Assembly (NCBI GenBank): GCA_023014485.1
Contig: JAJOZX010000088.1
Span: 1,781,001 to 1,845,000 of the forward strand
DNA: 64,000 bases
Source of the DNA: Bathynomus jamesi
Taxonomy: Eukaryota > Arthropoda > Malacostraca > Isopoda > Cirolanidae
Direction: 5' to 3'
This document shows, one piece after another, positions 22,346 through 34,188 of the stretch. Made by a program: the position numbers and the translations under genes. The notes below the pieces were generated by a model. It ran no database searches, was not told the origin of the DNA, and saw only the letters and a program-made list of their open reading frames with translations. Positions within the stretch are counted from its first letter, which is position 1. Every line of letters starts with the position of its first letter.

Positions 22346-23334
22346 TAGCATGGCTATGGGTCCAAATTCTCACTTAATCTGTAATTTGTGCAATCAAACA
22401 ACGGAAAACGGCGATTAGATGTGATTTCTCAACGACTAAAGACTTTATCTGCATGAATTGGAATGATAGGGAAATAACTCTTGTCTCGAACGCGAAACAC
22501 GTCGTGGGGATCAAATTTCTATGTGGCGCATGTACACAGACGTAAATTCTTTCGCGGTCTTTAAAGAAATGGAGATAGCAGACTCGAAAGTTACAAAAAA
22601 GAATGAAATAATGGGGACAAGGGTCCGGAAATGGTCCCAACGAAAAACGGGTGGATGAGAGAGGACGAAATAACGAATAACAGCATAATAACGAACAACA
22701 ATTAATAAATAACGATATAAACAATATAATACGGAAGGAAGACATAGATGAAAGAAAAGAAATAAGTAAAAGTTGCGAAGTAGACAAACGGTCCAACGAG
22801 CGAAATGATAAAAAGATAATAACTAAAAACGTAGAAAATAAACAGCCAAAGAAAAATAATGATAATGCCAAAATTAAGAACTTTGAAAATAATAAGAAAA
22901 GAAGTAGAAGCGTAGAAAATATCGTATGTAAATACTACGCGAAAGGGAACTGCAGATATCGGGATGGGCAATGCATATATGCACATCCCACATTATGCAA
23001 AACGCATTACACAAGTGGATACTGCAAATTTGATAAGAAATGCATGTTCCACCATCTTACGGTCTGCAACACTTATGCAAGATATGGGAGTTGCAAATAC
23101 GGAAAAAAATGCCGATACCACCACCCTCAAAGAACGAACACGAAGAGGGAACAGAAAAAACGAACATCAAAGAAGAGTGCCAATTTTTTAGACGCAGCCA
23201 ACACATTTCAGCTGCTAAATACTATCCAGCAATTACAAAACCAGCTGACAAATATAGGAATCCGAGAGCCGGACAGAAGGTACGAACAAAGGCACTTCAT
23301 GCGTTATCGGGACAACAGGTACCGACAAAGATAA
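22346..23334 (+). pseudogene. Retrotransposon ORF1 with three CCCH zinc fingers
   Basis: From about 22679 to the stop near 23334 one frame is open. It is rich in Asn, Lys and Glu and then gives three consecutive CCCH fingers at about 22926-23130: CKYYAKGNCRYRDGQCIYAH, CKTHYTSGYCKFDKKCMFHH and CNTYARYGSCKYGKKCRYHH. A basic tail follows, ending RDNRYRQR. Upstream, out of frame, pieces with paired cysteines (CNLCNQ near 22380; FLCGAC near 22525) suggest an N-terminal zinc-ribbon-like part and a start near 22350. Most non-LTR ORF1 proteins use CCHC knuckles or RRMs to bind their RNA, so CCCH fingers here are unusual. The position just before the endonuclease makes ORF1 the best reading. A captured host CCCH gene is the alternative. 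Confidence 0.7.
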
Positions 23335-23410
23335 AAAGAGGTAAATTCTCGGAGGACCACAAGGCAACGAAACCGGCACCCCCATTGGAAAACAAATCGG
23401 AACCACCTGT

Positions 23411-26400
23411 ATGCGAAAAGAAAGAGAAAAAATAAAAATAATCCTAGCCAACATACAGGGCCTTAAATCAAACCATTCCACGAACAAAGTTTATACCTGA
23501 AAGGACTCATGCAAGAAGCCGGAGCAGACTTTGCATGCCTCACGGAAACTCATCTAAAGGACTGCCAGGCGAACTGTGAAAATTGTGAGTCCTGTATTGA
23601 CAAAAAAGAAATACAAATTGACAACTATAACATCCTCCGAGCCGACAGAACAGTGAGACGTAAAGGAGGATGTGCTATTTACACACGCGAAAGGCACATA
23701 GCAGAAATGGCTATAAGTACCTCAAACACTACGTAGAATGTGTAGCAGCAAAAATTGAAAAATTAAATATGGTACTAATTGTAATGTACAGACCCCCAAA
23801 CACGCCAACCTCAAAATTTTCAGATTCCATTACAGAGGTAAGAAACTGGTAAAAGATCTACACTCTCCAACCCCAAATATTTTTCTCTGTGGTGATTTTA
23901 ATTTCCCATTCATGAAATATAAAAGGATAGGAAAAAATATATGTATACACCAGGACAAGGGGGGCACACGAGAAGACCAGGAGCAGGTAAAAATGCTACT
24001 AGCTCTAGCTGATGAATTTATGTTAACGCAAGAAATAACAGAAAACACAAAAAAAACAACTGCCTAGATTTGGTATTCACAAACAACAGTAATCTAATTG
24101 ATAATGTAGAAATATCCCCAACTATGATATCGGACCACAACATCATTGAAATAACAACTAATATAAAGGCAACAGGAAAGGAAAGAACACGCACAACAGA
24201 AAGAAGCAAATTCGAAATTTTTAATTTTCACTCCAAAGCTATAAACTGGGAAGATGTGACATCCAGCATGGAAGTAATAGATTGGAAAACCATTTTCGAG
24301 GCCAAGACAACGGAGGAGATGCTAATGACGTTAGAGGAGAAGACGTTAGAAATTGTGGAAAAACATGTCCCAAAGATACAACAAAGAGGAAAGAGAAGCA
24401 GGTTCGAAAGACAAAAGAGGGCATTGTTTCGAAAGAGAAAAAGAGTGACTGCAAAATTAAGTAATTGTAAAGATAACAACATCAGAAAAATATTAAATGA
24501 TAAACTGCAAAGTATCGATGTCGTCATACAGGAACTAATCGAGAAGCATACAAAAAGAAGAAGACGACGCTATAGAAGCGATAAAGGCTAACTCAAAGTA
24601 CTTCTATAATTTCGCAAAAAGAAAGTCGAAAAACCATGCGACTATCGGACCTTTAAAAAATGAGAACAGTGCTTTATCTGATGATCTAACAGAAGTATCT
24701 GAAATATTAAGAGCTCAGTACGAATCATCTTTCAGTATCCCAAAAACTGACAAATTGATATGCGATAGAAACGCGTTCTTTGAAGAAGAACCACAAGGGG
24801 AAAGTATAACGGATTTCGACTTTACGACGGATGATATTACACAAGCCATAGGGAAACTAAAAACACACTCAGCGGCAGGACCGGATAAATGGAATGCCAC
24901 ACTGATCAAAAACTGCAAGAATGCAATCGCTGAGCCCCTATACTGGATATGGAGACGATCACTAGACACGGGAGAAATACCGGGCATCCTGAAGAGCGCG
25001 AACATAGTCCCAATATATAAAGGAGGAGATCGATCCGAGGCCAAAAACTATAGGCCAGTGTCGCTTACATCTCATCTCACTAAAATATTTGAAAGAATAG
25101 TTAGACAGAAAATCTATGACTTTTTGGAAACTCAGAAAAAATTCAATGATAACCAACACGGGTTTCGGTCAGGCAGATCATGCCTATCACAACTAATGGA
25201 ACACTACAACAACATTATTGATTCACTTGAAAGTAATGAAAACTATGATGTATATACACAGACTTTGCTAAAGCGTTCGACAAGTGTGACCACGGAATCA
25301 TAATACATAAACTGAAATATATGGGAATAACAGGAAAAGTAGGGAAATGGATATATAATTTCCTTAGTGAGCGGCGGCAAGTCGTTACAGTACAAGGAGT
25401 ATCTTCATCAGAATCAGAGGTCCTCAGCTCAGTACCACAAGGAACAGTATTAGCTCCACTACTCTTCATAATCATGCTAACTGACATAGATGAGGACGTT
25501 ACCAGAGACAGCACAGTAACATCCTTTGCGGATGACACAAAGATCAGTAGAAAAATAAGAAACCCAGAAGACATAGGATCTCTACAAACCGACATAAACA
25601 GAATCTACAAGTGGACGGAAGACAACAATATGAAGTTTAACACCGAGAAATTTCAGCTTACGGTACGGAAAAAGAGAAGACCTAAAATCCATGGAATATT
25701 ATACCCCAAATGGACAGGAAATTCAGAGAAATTCAGAGCAAAAGATTTAGGGGTTGTAATGACAGATGATGCGAAATTTGAAACACAAAATAAGATAGCA
25801 GTAAACAGAGCAAAGAGAATAACGGGCAGATATTGAGAACCTTTAAACGAAGGGATAGGAATGTAATGATTCCTCTACTGAAAACCCTGATACCCAAATT
25901 GGAATACTGCTCGGTCCTAACATCCCCATATAAAAAAGAAGACATTAGACAGCTGGAGGGATCCAGAGAAGCTTCACAGCCAAGATCAATGGGTGCAAAG
26001 AACTAAATTACTGGGAAAGGTTACGCGAACTAGACCTATATTCACTGGAAAGGAGAAGAGAGAGATACACCATTATTTACACTTGGAAAATAATGGAGAA
26101 ACTAGTCCCTAATCTTACTCTGAACCCTATAACTCCCCAAACAACGGTGGAAAGTAGAAACGGTAGACTGTGTCGTATTCCCAAATTGAAGGCGAGACAG
26201 GGAACATCCTTAACCCTGAAAGAAAATAGTTTTGTTGTGAGAGGACCAAAACTGTTTAATCAGCTGCCCAAAGACCTAAGAAACACGAAGGGAGTTGCAG
26301 TGGACATCTTCAAAAGAAGATTAGACGTCTGGCTCAGAACACTCCCCGATGAGCCGGGCTTACCTGGCTATGTGAGGTGGAGAACACAAGAAACCAACTC

Positions 26401-26458
26401 ACTACTTCATGAGGCCAACACGAGAGGAGGGCCGACAAGCATGACCTTCGCGAAATGA
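23411..26458 (+). pseudogene. Retrotransposon ORF2: APE endonuclease and reverse transcriptase
   Basis: The start ATG at 23411 opens MRKEREKIKIILANIQGLKS, the usual beginning of an APE-type endonuclease. A frameshift at about 23495 is followed by ADFACLTETHL, YRPPNTP (23795), GDFNFPF (23890), LDLVFTNN (24065) and ISDHNIIEI (24130), all endonuclease landmarks. The RT has KNYRPVSLTSHLTKIFERIV at about 25047, GFRSGRSCLSQLMEHYNNII at about 25160, SSVPQGTVLAPLLFIIMLTD, and FADD at 25525-25536. The C-terminal block GPKLFNQLPKDLRN leads to the stop at 26456-26458. At least four indels (about 23495, 24060, 25255 and 25830) break it. It would make cDNA by target-primed reverse transcription if intact. 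Confidence 0.9.
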
Positions 26459-26498
26459 GAAATCATGCGCGGAACCTTTGTAAGGTTGTAAGGTAAAG

Positions 26499-26539
<41 letters not shown>

Positions 26540-26803
26540 AAAATAATGAAAGACGAATCATCAAGATTCAAGAATCCTTCATGAATCACTGTTCACAATT
26601 CTTTATACAGTATTTGGTGAGTGGCCGTCTATAATCTTGATGAAAATTCTAGTTTCAGTTCTGCATATATTTTGAGTTTTTGTTCCTTTTAATATTAATC
26701 TTAGTGTTTGGAAATTATTTAATTTTATCACTAATTTGAATATTTTTCGCATAAATTACTGAAGAGTGCAATATAAATACGAGTATTAGATTTTCCGAAA
26801 CTC

Positions 26804-27633
26804 GGAAATTTGTACGTCAACATTTGTAAGACGGAAATTTATACGCCAGCATTTGTACGCCAGAACATTTATACGACTGGAAATTTATACGCCAAGCATT
26901 TGTACGACGGTAATTTATACGTTATACACAAGAAATTCATGATCAGTTAATAAAATTGAATTTGAAACTAGGTAAGTTAAAATACAAATTATCACAAATT
27001 ATGAAATTACATATTACAATAATTAAATGCATAATTGAAACTAGATTTCAGCTTATCAATTTAAAAGAAAATGTAACTAGCGATATACAGAACGAATGTC
27101 ATTTAAAAAATCGGAGAACAAATCTTGCGAGTTTTTTCTCATTAATCTCCAGACCTAACCTAACCTAACTAACCTAACCTAACCTAACCCAACGAATGTC
27201 ATTTAAAAAAACGGAGAACAAATCTTGCGATTTTTTTCTCATTAATCTCCAGACCTAACCTAACCTAACCTAACCTAACCACCTGTACCTATTCAATAAC
27301 CATTTACCTACCTGTTAATCCTTTAATGCGCTGTGATACATGATAAAATTTAAAATTCTTCAAATTGAAATTATTTTCAAAATATTTAAATAATGTTTAC
27401 TTTTATTTATTTTTTATTTTTTTGCACCTGTGCTTATGTTTATATAAAAAAATGAAGTCACGGTTATTATCATGGGTAGATCACATACTTAAGTAAAAAA
27501 AGTCCGGTAGAGCGCATACTTAAATTACCGTCGTACAAATGTCAGTCTTATAAATTTCCAGTCGTAAAATGTTCTGGCGTACAAATGCTGGCGTATAAAT
27601 TTCCGTCGTACAAATGTTGACGTACAAATTTCC
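26804..27633. repeat. Foldback with GTACG-repeat arms enclosing CCTAA repeats
   Basis: The arms 26804-26917 (114 bp) and 27521-27633 (113 bp) are near-perfect reverse complements. Each arm is itself built of repeated words such as ATTTGTACGAC and AATTTATACGCC. The interior contains two direct 100-bp units (27091-27190 and 27191 onward), each ending in a run of CCTAA. No transposase is present. Confidence 0.85.
27091..27285. repeat. 100-bp direct repeat ending in interstitial CCTAA (telomere-type) runs
   Basis: AACGAATGTCATTTAAAAAA begins at 27091 and again at 27191. CCTAA repeats run at 27153-27190 and 27253-27281. CCTAA is the complement of TTAGG, the usual arthropod telomere repeat, so these are interstitial telomere-like sequences. 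Confidence 0.85.
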
Positions 27634-28735
27634 GCACACGAGATTTTCTTTTGTAGTTAGAAAATTACTATAACCGAAATTTGGCACTGGGAAATCTGCG
27701 ATCCTGTAATCATCTACAGTAATAGAACTGAATAACTTACAGTAAATCTTATACATGTAAATAAAATAAGACTTTTATCATTTATTCTTAACTTTATTGC
27801 TACATTACCCATTAAACAACATTTTTTATGCAGGAAGGAGGTGCCAAGGGCGAATGCCCACAGAAACGGCCCCATGCCAATAGAACTATCTAATCGGCTT
27901 TTATTTTTTCTCATCAACGTACATTTGTAGATTTTTTGTTCATTTTATATACGTATTTATCGAAGAATTTTTATCTGTACATATTTTAAAAGGGGGTTCA
28001 TCTCATAATTTTGGGTTTCTGAGACATTAAATTTAAGCTTTCACCAATAAAGTATCATTGATTAACAGTTTTAAAAGGAATATTTGCAGACTTACGTAAA
28101 TATATATTAAAAAAAATTCAATTTTTGTTTACTTCACTTCGTATGTTATTAAATTTTGAGAGTTACTGGTGAAACTGGGGATTTACAAGGACTTTCAGAA
28201 CAAATAAAAATATTTGTAACCTAATTTGAGAAGTTTGCGTCAATTTTTCATCATAATTTACAACATCTCTTTCTTTTTCCGAGTTTTTCCTAAATTTAAA
28301 ACACAAAAGTTTGGTAAAAGTTTTTGAACATGGATGGGGAAAAATGTGGAGGGTGCTTCGTGTTACAGAGTTTCCGTATAAAAATCATGTACAGGAAAGT
28401 CTTCCTAATTAAGCATCACAGTGACGGCTGAGTTGAATGATGATGACACGTGAGCAAATCACAGTAAATGGACTAAATCTCTTGTTGAAGCAGACACCAA
28501 ATGTTAGTTTTCATTTACGTCTGAATTTAATAACCCAGTAACGAGTTTTACTACATTTGAACGCATATGTTTCGACCACAGGCCCCAAATCCATATGAAT
28601 AATACAGTTCGAACCGGCCAAAGTTCAGGCAAAATTGATCAGCAAAGCACTTACGGTATATTTACAAGTTTCGTTCATATTTTGTCCTTCAGTCTCATTA
28701 TGGTAATTCCCAGTAAGTATATATATATATATATA
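27634..28735. other. Unassigned non-coding stretch
   Basis: I see no family match and no convincing reading frame. Composition is AT-rich, with one TA tract at 28718-28736 that abuts a PLE terminus. Confidence 0.4.
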
Positions 28736-28736
28736 T

Positions 28737-28905
28737 GAAAATTATTTCACGAAAATAACACGTGAAAAATAACTTATTTATGATGAATAAAACCACGAAG
28801 GAAAGGAAACAGAGAGTGGTGCTCAAGCGCTTTCGTCTAATGACATCCTCAGGAACACTGAAGTAAATGAAGAGTTCAAGACTATATATAGGTTACAAAA
28901 AAAAA
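28737..28905 (-). mobile_element. Solo PLE terminus with hammerhead-like motif
   Basis: This about 165-bp segment matches the end of the PLE at 57.6-60.6 kb (GATGAATAAAACCACGAAGG ... TATATATAGGTTACA) but has no coding region attached. It contains the hammerhead-like motif at 28819-28858. Both sides are TA microsatellites. Confidence 0.75.
28819..28858 (-). ncRNA. Hammerhead-ribozyme-like motif
   Basis: The minus-strand order is GTGTTC, CTGAGGA, T, GTC-ATTA-GAC, GAAA, GCGCTT, GAGCAC. GTGTTC pairs with GAGCAC (one G-U) as stem I, GTC/GAC forms stem II, and AGCGCT is a self-complementary stem III. The core boxes CUGANGA and GAAA are present. The T before stem II is extra relative to the canonical core. 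Confidence 0.55.
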
Positions 28906-28973
28906 TACATATATATATATATATATATATATAGTAAATATAGAAATAAAATTGTGGGAGGAGCATAAAAATT

Positions 28974-28974
<1 letters not shown>

Positions 28975-29063
<89 letters not shown>
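28975..29063. repeat. (TA)n(CA)n microsatellite
   Basis: A long TA run is followed by CA repeats and directly abuts the left end of the Tigger-like element. Reading frames across it (IYIY, CVCV) are translations of the repeat. Confidence 0.95.
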
Positions 29064-29065
<2 letters not shown>

Positions 29066-30020
29066 GTGAGTCCCCGCTTAACGTCCTCTCGCTTAACATT
29101 ATGTCGATTTAACCTTGTCATTTATTTGTGGATATTTTCTCACAACGATGTCCTCATTATCCGCTTTAACATTGTTGCGTTCCAGTGCAGGAAACTGTTC
29201 TGACTCTCTCGAAAAGTTACATCTATGATGCCTTGCAGAACATCAAGTGTGCTTGGGACGAAGTCTCTGAAGGATGCATGAACTCAGTTTCGGGTCGGAT
29301 TTGGCCAGAAGCGGTCCACAATTTCACCGGATTCACTGAGGCAGAACCAGCAACGAGAAAGATCTTAGATTTGGCGCATGAAGCAGGTTTCGACGAGCTT
29401 GAACATAAAGATGTTGTCGAAGTTTTCGATTTCCATCAAGAAGAACTTTTCAACCAAGATCTCAAGGATTTGGAAGAAATGGAACAAGAAGATAACGAAG
29501 AATTAAGTGAAGAGGAGGCGGAATCTGCTAGGACTGACCACCAAAACTCTGGGTAAAGCCTTTGGACTCATCGAAGAAGGAATTCAGCTGCTTGCCGATG
29601 CGGATTCCAAGTCAAAAGAATGGTAGACGACGCTATCAAATGTTACAAGGAAATCTACAATAATAAGAAGAGAGAAGCGAGGCAAACAACTCTGGATGCG
29701 TTCTTCTCTACTTTGAAGACTTACAGTAGTCTCGTTCTGTGATGGGCTTGTAGATAATTTAATTTTGAGTCTTCTGTGTATTTTTGTAAATATATTATGT
29801 CTATTATATTTAGTATATAATGTATATTTTGTCTTTATGTTGCGTTTCTTTTGTATTTTTTTTAATAAATAAGTTTTATATCCTGTGAGTTTCCTTGTCT
29901 GTGAACGCATCCTCAATTACAACATAGGGTTCTATGGTAAAACGACATCCGCTTAACGTTATTTCCTATAACGTTGTGGTTTTCAGGAACGCATCCCCGA
30001 TGTTAACCGGGAACGTACTG
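29064..30020 (+). mobile_element. Tigger/pogo-like transposon, deletion derivative
   Basis: The left end CAGTGAGTCCCCGCTTAACG and right end (complement of CAGTACGTTCCCGGTTAACA) are related inverted termini next to TA. Subterminal CGCTTAACGT-type words occur on both sides. Only the 3' part of the transposase gene is left inside the 957 bp. Confidence 0.85.
29185..29741 (+). pseudogene. Tigger-like transposase C-terminus
   Basis: The frame 29185-29556 reads through SYIYDALQNIKCAWDEVSEG, HNFTGFTEAEPATRKI and an acidic stretch (DLKDLEEMEQEDNEELSEEE), the C-terminal layout of Tigger-1-like proteins. Shifted frames downstream (to about 29741) supply a LTTKTLGKAFGLIEEGIQLL-like and a QTTLDAFFS-like ending. 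The CENP-B HTH and DDE core are missing. An intact protein would be a pogo-family transposase. Confidence 0.82.
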
Positions 30021-30049
30021 TATATGTATATATATATATATATTTTTTT

Positions 30050-30326
30050 TTTTTTTAAGTTCGGGAAGAACCGATTCGCCTCTATTTAAAAGGGCATATC
30101 TCGGCGGAAAAACAAAGAAAAAGTGAGAGGAAAGACAGAGGAAAAAGAAAGGGTGGAGGGGACAGTCGAAGTGGAAAAAGACCAAGGATGACAATGACTG
30201 CAGGGTCGAGCCCCATCATCCTTGGGTGCTAGGGCCGGGAGGGCGCACGTGAAACCCCCAGGAACAAGCACGTACAAACGAGCACAAAGAGCACTCAAGA
30301 GCACGAGCTTAGAACCCCCTTGCGGG

Positions 30327-30330
<4 letters not shown>
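30050..30330. repeat. Unidentified GC-richer repeat-like segment
   Basis: This is a purine-rich segment (GAAAAACAAAGAAAAAGTGA and AAAGAAAGGGTGGAGGGG) followed by a GC-richer part with CTAGGGCCGGGAGGGCG. It is bounded by TA tracts on both sides, so it looks like an inserted non-autonomous element, but I recognise no terminal signature. Confidence 0.35.
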
Positions 30331-30373
<43 letters not shown>

Positions 30374-30628
30374 CATTGATGCATTCATAGTTTAAATAGA
30401 AGTATGAAGAGTTAAACATCTTTTCAAACAGCATCATTCCGCTCATACCCCCATTTCAGGGTACGAGCAGCTCACAGCAGCAGTGTCAAGCAAATAGGGG
30501 GTCAAAGTACTGACAAGGCTTCCGTACCGGGGTTGATCACCACTGAAAGCAACAATGCTCTATATTTGTTTTGTCCAAAGAACATTCATACCCGTATTCT
30601 ATTTATTGCAATTTTGTTAGTTTATATA

Positions 30629-30848
30629 CAGGGTGTCCATAAAGTGACGCATCCTAGGAACATAAACAATGTCTATTTATTTATGTCTCCATCAGGCCAA
30701 ATATGTTGAGGAACATTAAAAAAAACCTGCGTTTTCGTTTACAAACATTTTTTGAAATTGGTGGGAATCATTTCGAACACATAAATAAAACAAAATAAAT
30801 AAATAAATAAAATCAATATATTTTCTTATTATGCGTGACTTTATGGAC
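30629..30848. mobile_element. mariner-type MITE
   Basis: The left end CAGGGTGTCCATAAAGTGAC and right end (complement ATGTCCATAAAGTCACGCAT) form inverted repeats around about 170 bp of non-coding AT-rich DNA. It lies next to TA repeats. Length and ends fit a Tc1/mariner-derived MITE. Confidence 0.7.
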
Positions 30849-30854
30849 ATAAAA

Positions 30855-30908
<54 letters not shown>

Positions 30909-31202
30909 CTGTATATATAACATTTATGAGAGGTGCAGAAGCAGAACAATTTTCCTAATCTGATTAGACATGATTTGTTGAAATAATAAATTACATAAAA
31001 TTGAAATGGAAATTCATAAATTTCACGCAAGCAAATTAGGCTTAAACTTACACGTAACATTTCATCCTTGTAATTTGAAATCTACTGTGAAGTTGCTATT
31101 TTAGGGTAAAAAATTTACATGCACGAATATCAGTAATATGGCGAGTCACTTTTTCAGGGGTAGAAATTTACAACATATACTGTATAATTTATGTATGAGA
31201 GA

Positions 31203-31255
<53 letters not shown>

Positions 31256-32000
31256 TCCTATAAAAATGTCTCTAATTTTACTTTCCGGTTACTTTATAAT
31301 GGATGTATATTTTATTATTGGTTTTTTTTTCTTCAGAAACGTAACAGATTGGGTTTTTTATTCCGCATATACCTACAGTATATACACACATTAGGGTTAT
31401 AGCATTTTTATAACCTCATGTTCCTGTATCATAAATCGATGAACTTTTGCCCCCTGACAATGAAAATAACAGTTTTTTCGATATATTTTGAAAAGATTTC
31501 ACCCCAAAATAAAAAAGAAAACATTAATAAAATAATAAATATTGGTTGCTTCTTGGTATAGCTATTGCAGATGGGTCTCTGTTCCAGTGATTTTCCAGAG
31601 TATTTAGTGCTTTTCGGTATTGTTGCAAGATATTGGACAATTTATGATAATCATCAGGTAACCAATCTAGAATGGTGCAATGCAGCTGTCTCGAATATAC
31701 TAATATACTATATTTGCTTTCGGGGTGACATTTTTTTTTAATTCTGAAGAATTAGGCCCTTTTTTATTATTTTCAAGCAAAATTTCATCGATTGATGATA
31801 CAGGAAACAATATTTATGACAAAAAATTAAAAAGTCATAACTCTAATACACATACTTATACATTTCTAATCTTTCAGTACTTAATAACTAATAAATATTG
31901 TATATTAAAACCGTTCTTTTACCATTTCATATTTAAAGCAATAACAGTTCCTAACTTCTACGAACTTAGAAAAAAGACGATACTTCTACCAATAGACTAT
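30855..32000. other. Microsatellites and unassigned AT-rich DNA
   Basis: TA tracts occupy 30857-30910 and a (GA)n tract 31198-31254. The rest has no recognised gene. Part of 31.55-32.0 kb probably belongs to the mariner remnant that is recognisable from 32.0 kb on. Confidence 0.5.
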
Positions 32001-32009
32001 AGCCGAGGA

Positions 32010-32340
32010 AGGCCACAGAACTCCAGATTCACAGTGGTTTCAGCAGGATGGAACACCTCCACACACTGCTTGTGAAACTCGCAACCTTTTGAAGAAGCAT
32101 TTTTTCGGTCGACTAATCTCCCTGTAGAATGGCCCTCATACGATACTCACCTGACTTCAAACCCCTTATGTCAAATATTTGTGTCGTTTGAATATTGTGT
32201 TAGAAAAAATGGCGGTTACACTGAATTTTTTTAACACCCATGTTTTACGTACCTATTGCGTTTCTCCTTGTGTCTACATCCCTTTTTTAGTTTAGAACAT
32301 TTATTTAGAAATAGGGACATATTTTTCGGACACCTGGCAT
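32010..32340 (+). pseudogene. mariner transposase fragment with right end
   Basis: In a broken plus-strand frame the segment 32030-32110 reads FQQDGTPPHTACETRNLLKK, the motif around the second catalytic Asp of mariner/IS630 DDE enzymes. A GRLISL and SPDL-like region follows with stops. The segment ends near 32338 with TTTCGGACACCTGGCATA, a plausible worn inverted repeat beside a TA tract. Confidence 0.7.
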
Positions 32341-32343
32341 ATA

Positions 32344-32393
<50 letters not shown>

Positions 32394-32456
32394 TATATAT
32401 ATATAGATAGATAGAGAGATAGATAGGTAGATAGATAGATAGATAGATAGATAGAT
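32339..32456. repeat. (TA)n followed by (GATA)n
   Basis: TA dinucleotides at 32339-32404 continue into GATA tetranucleotides to 32456. Confidence 0.95.
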
Positions 32457-32459
32457 TGA

Positions 32460-33007
32460 GAAGAAGCAGGACAAAATATTAAATTAAAAACATATTATGA
32501 AATGAAATTAAGAGTAAAAAATGGAATTAATGATAAAAACTTACGTTATAAATTCCAGAGTATATCCCATAATACAGCAATACTGTACATATTGACACAG
32601 AGCCATAGTACAGAAACTTTAAAAGTTAAGAAAAATAAAAATTTTAAATTTAAAAATTTAAAAATATTAAAAATCTAAAAATTAAAAATTACAAAATTAC
32701 AAAAATAACAAAATAATAAAAATCGATGTTTTCCTGCGATAATCAGGTCAAAAGCGAAACTGTAATCGTTTAGGGAGGTTTGTTTTTTTGGATGTGTAAC
32801 GATTCTAAAATGCGGAGGTCGGTTAGTTGGTTGTTGGTGGTGTTTATTATTTGGAAAGAGAAAGGATAAATGGGGTGATCTACAGCGAGGCAGTGAGCTC
32901 TATAGGATAGGGGATTTTGAGGGTTTATTCAGAGGGCGTGAAGTACGGCTAGAAACTCCTCAATTTTCATCTATTCTAAGTTTGTACTGGCGGCCATAAC
33001 ATATACA

Positions 33008-33053
<46 letters not shown>

Positions 33054-33091
33054 TTTAACTGCAAACAACACACAAGCGTCGTTCTTTACAC

Positions 33092-33147
<56 letters not shown>

Positions 33148-33600
33148 TAACACATATATATATATATTATTTAAATTTTTTGTTAATTACTATTTTGTAT
33201 CTAAAAATTAAGAATCACTCTCATATTTGAAATAATATAGTTTTGGAGGATTTTCGGATTACGTCATTCAATTCAGTTTATTTATTCAGTTATCGCTTTA
33301 AACGTCCCAACCTTTCTCTTGTGAATATGATTGTAAAAGGAAACTTGTTATCTTTCTTATCTATAATTTATTGATTTATTCCTTCATGTATTCACTCATT
33401 TACTGATTTACGTGCCACAACCCTTTCTCTTGCTTTTGCGATTGTGATTGGCTTGAGTTCGCGGTTAAACATGATGTTCAATGTTTATAAACGTTATTGT
33501 ATTATCGTGCCTGGGATGTTCTTCTAATGTTCCGCAGGCGATACATTCCTTTTAAATCGGGACTGGAAAGCTGTCGTGTCGTCTTATGGTCTTCACTCGT
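32460..33600. other. Unassigned AT-rich DNA with TA tracts
   Basis: I recognise no coding sequence. TA tracts lie at 33009-33050 and 33092-33160. The last 100 bp before 33660 carry GAGCGAAGTGAAGTCAACGA and end in GTGCTAGTAAT. This resembles the 3' ends of the Helentron-like units that follow and is probably a third, older copy. Confidence 0.45.
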
Positions 33601-33655
33601 TTCCTTCTGAGCGAAGTGAAGTCAACGAGGTCTGGGGTTCGAGTGCCGATTGTGC

Positions 33656-33657
33656 TA

Positions 33658-33691
<34 letters not shown>
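33656..33691. repeat. (TAA)n microsatellite
   Basis: About twelve TAA trinucleotides lie directly in front of the first Helentron-like unit and follow a CTAG 3' end. Confidence 0.95.
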
Positions 33692-33692
<1 letters not shown>

Positions 33693-34188
33693 CTATACTA
33701 TAATAAGAGAGCTGTCCGTCTGTCTGTCCGTCTGTCTGTCCGTCCGTCACACTTTCCGAAATTGTGAGAAAAAATTGTGAGAAAAAATTTCAGAAATTGT
33801 AAAAAAAAATCAGAAATTGTATTACGGGCGGCAATGTGAAACTCAAGATTTTCATGACTGTGTTCTTTTCTGTAGTTTAGCAATGGGGGAAGGGTGAGGG
33901 TAGGGGGAAGGGTTGGGGTGGGGGGAAGGGTTGGGGTGGGGGGAAGGGTTGTGGTGGGCGGAAGGGGGGGTGGGGGTAATGGGGGATGGGTGTGGTAATG
34001 GGAGGGTGGGGGTAATGGGGGAGGGGGTTAGCCCCCAAGTTGTATGAATGGGGGTGAGGAGGTTTTGGGAGATACCAGATTCAGAAATGTTGACACAATA
34101 TGAAGCTCAAAATTTTCACGGCTGGGTTCTTTTTTTGTAGTTTAGCCTGTCTAACCGTCAGCGAAGTGACAGGAACTGTACTAGTAAT
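33692..34188 (+). mobile_element. Helentron/Helitron-like non-autonomous unit 1
   Basis: It begins TCTATACTATAATAAGAGAG, a Helitron-like 5' end, and finishes ...GGAACTGTACTAGTAA immediately before an identical start at 34189. Inside are CTGTCTGTCC repeats, GAAATTGT repeats and a G-rich tract (GGGGGAAGGGTTGGGGTGGG, repeated). There is no coding capacity. Confidence 0.7.

Larger units (their letters stand above)
22100..26540 (+). mobile_element. CR1/L2-like non-LTR retrotransposon, near full length (copy 2)
   Basis: ORF1 with zinc fingers is followed by ORF2 (APE-type endonuclease, then reverse transcriptase, then C-terminal region). The element ends in (TA)n(TG)n at 26497-26540. The 5' limit is uncertain. 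Copy 1 at 1-2012 matches its last 2 kb. Multiple indels make it inactive. Confidence 0.88.

Noticed and set aside
22374..22986. Minus-strand hydrophobic ORFs opposite ORF1 of the retrotransposon
   Set aside because: They are the complement of a Lys/Asn-rich coding region, which gives Phe/Leu/Ile-rich antisense frames. They are not membrane proteins.
28823..29121. Several ORFs made of IYIYIY, CVCVCV or HTHTHT repeats (also near 2433-2780, 4828-5107, 30086, 36734, 47840, 57557, 60480)
   Set aside because: They are translations of TA, CA/TG and GA microsatellites and carry no protein information.
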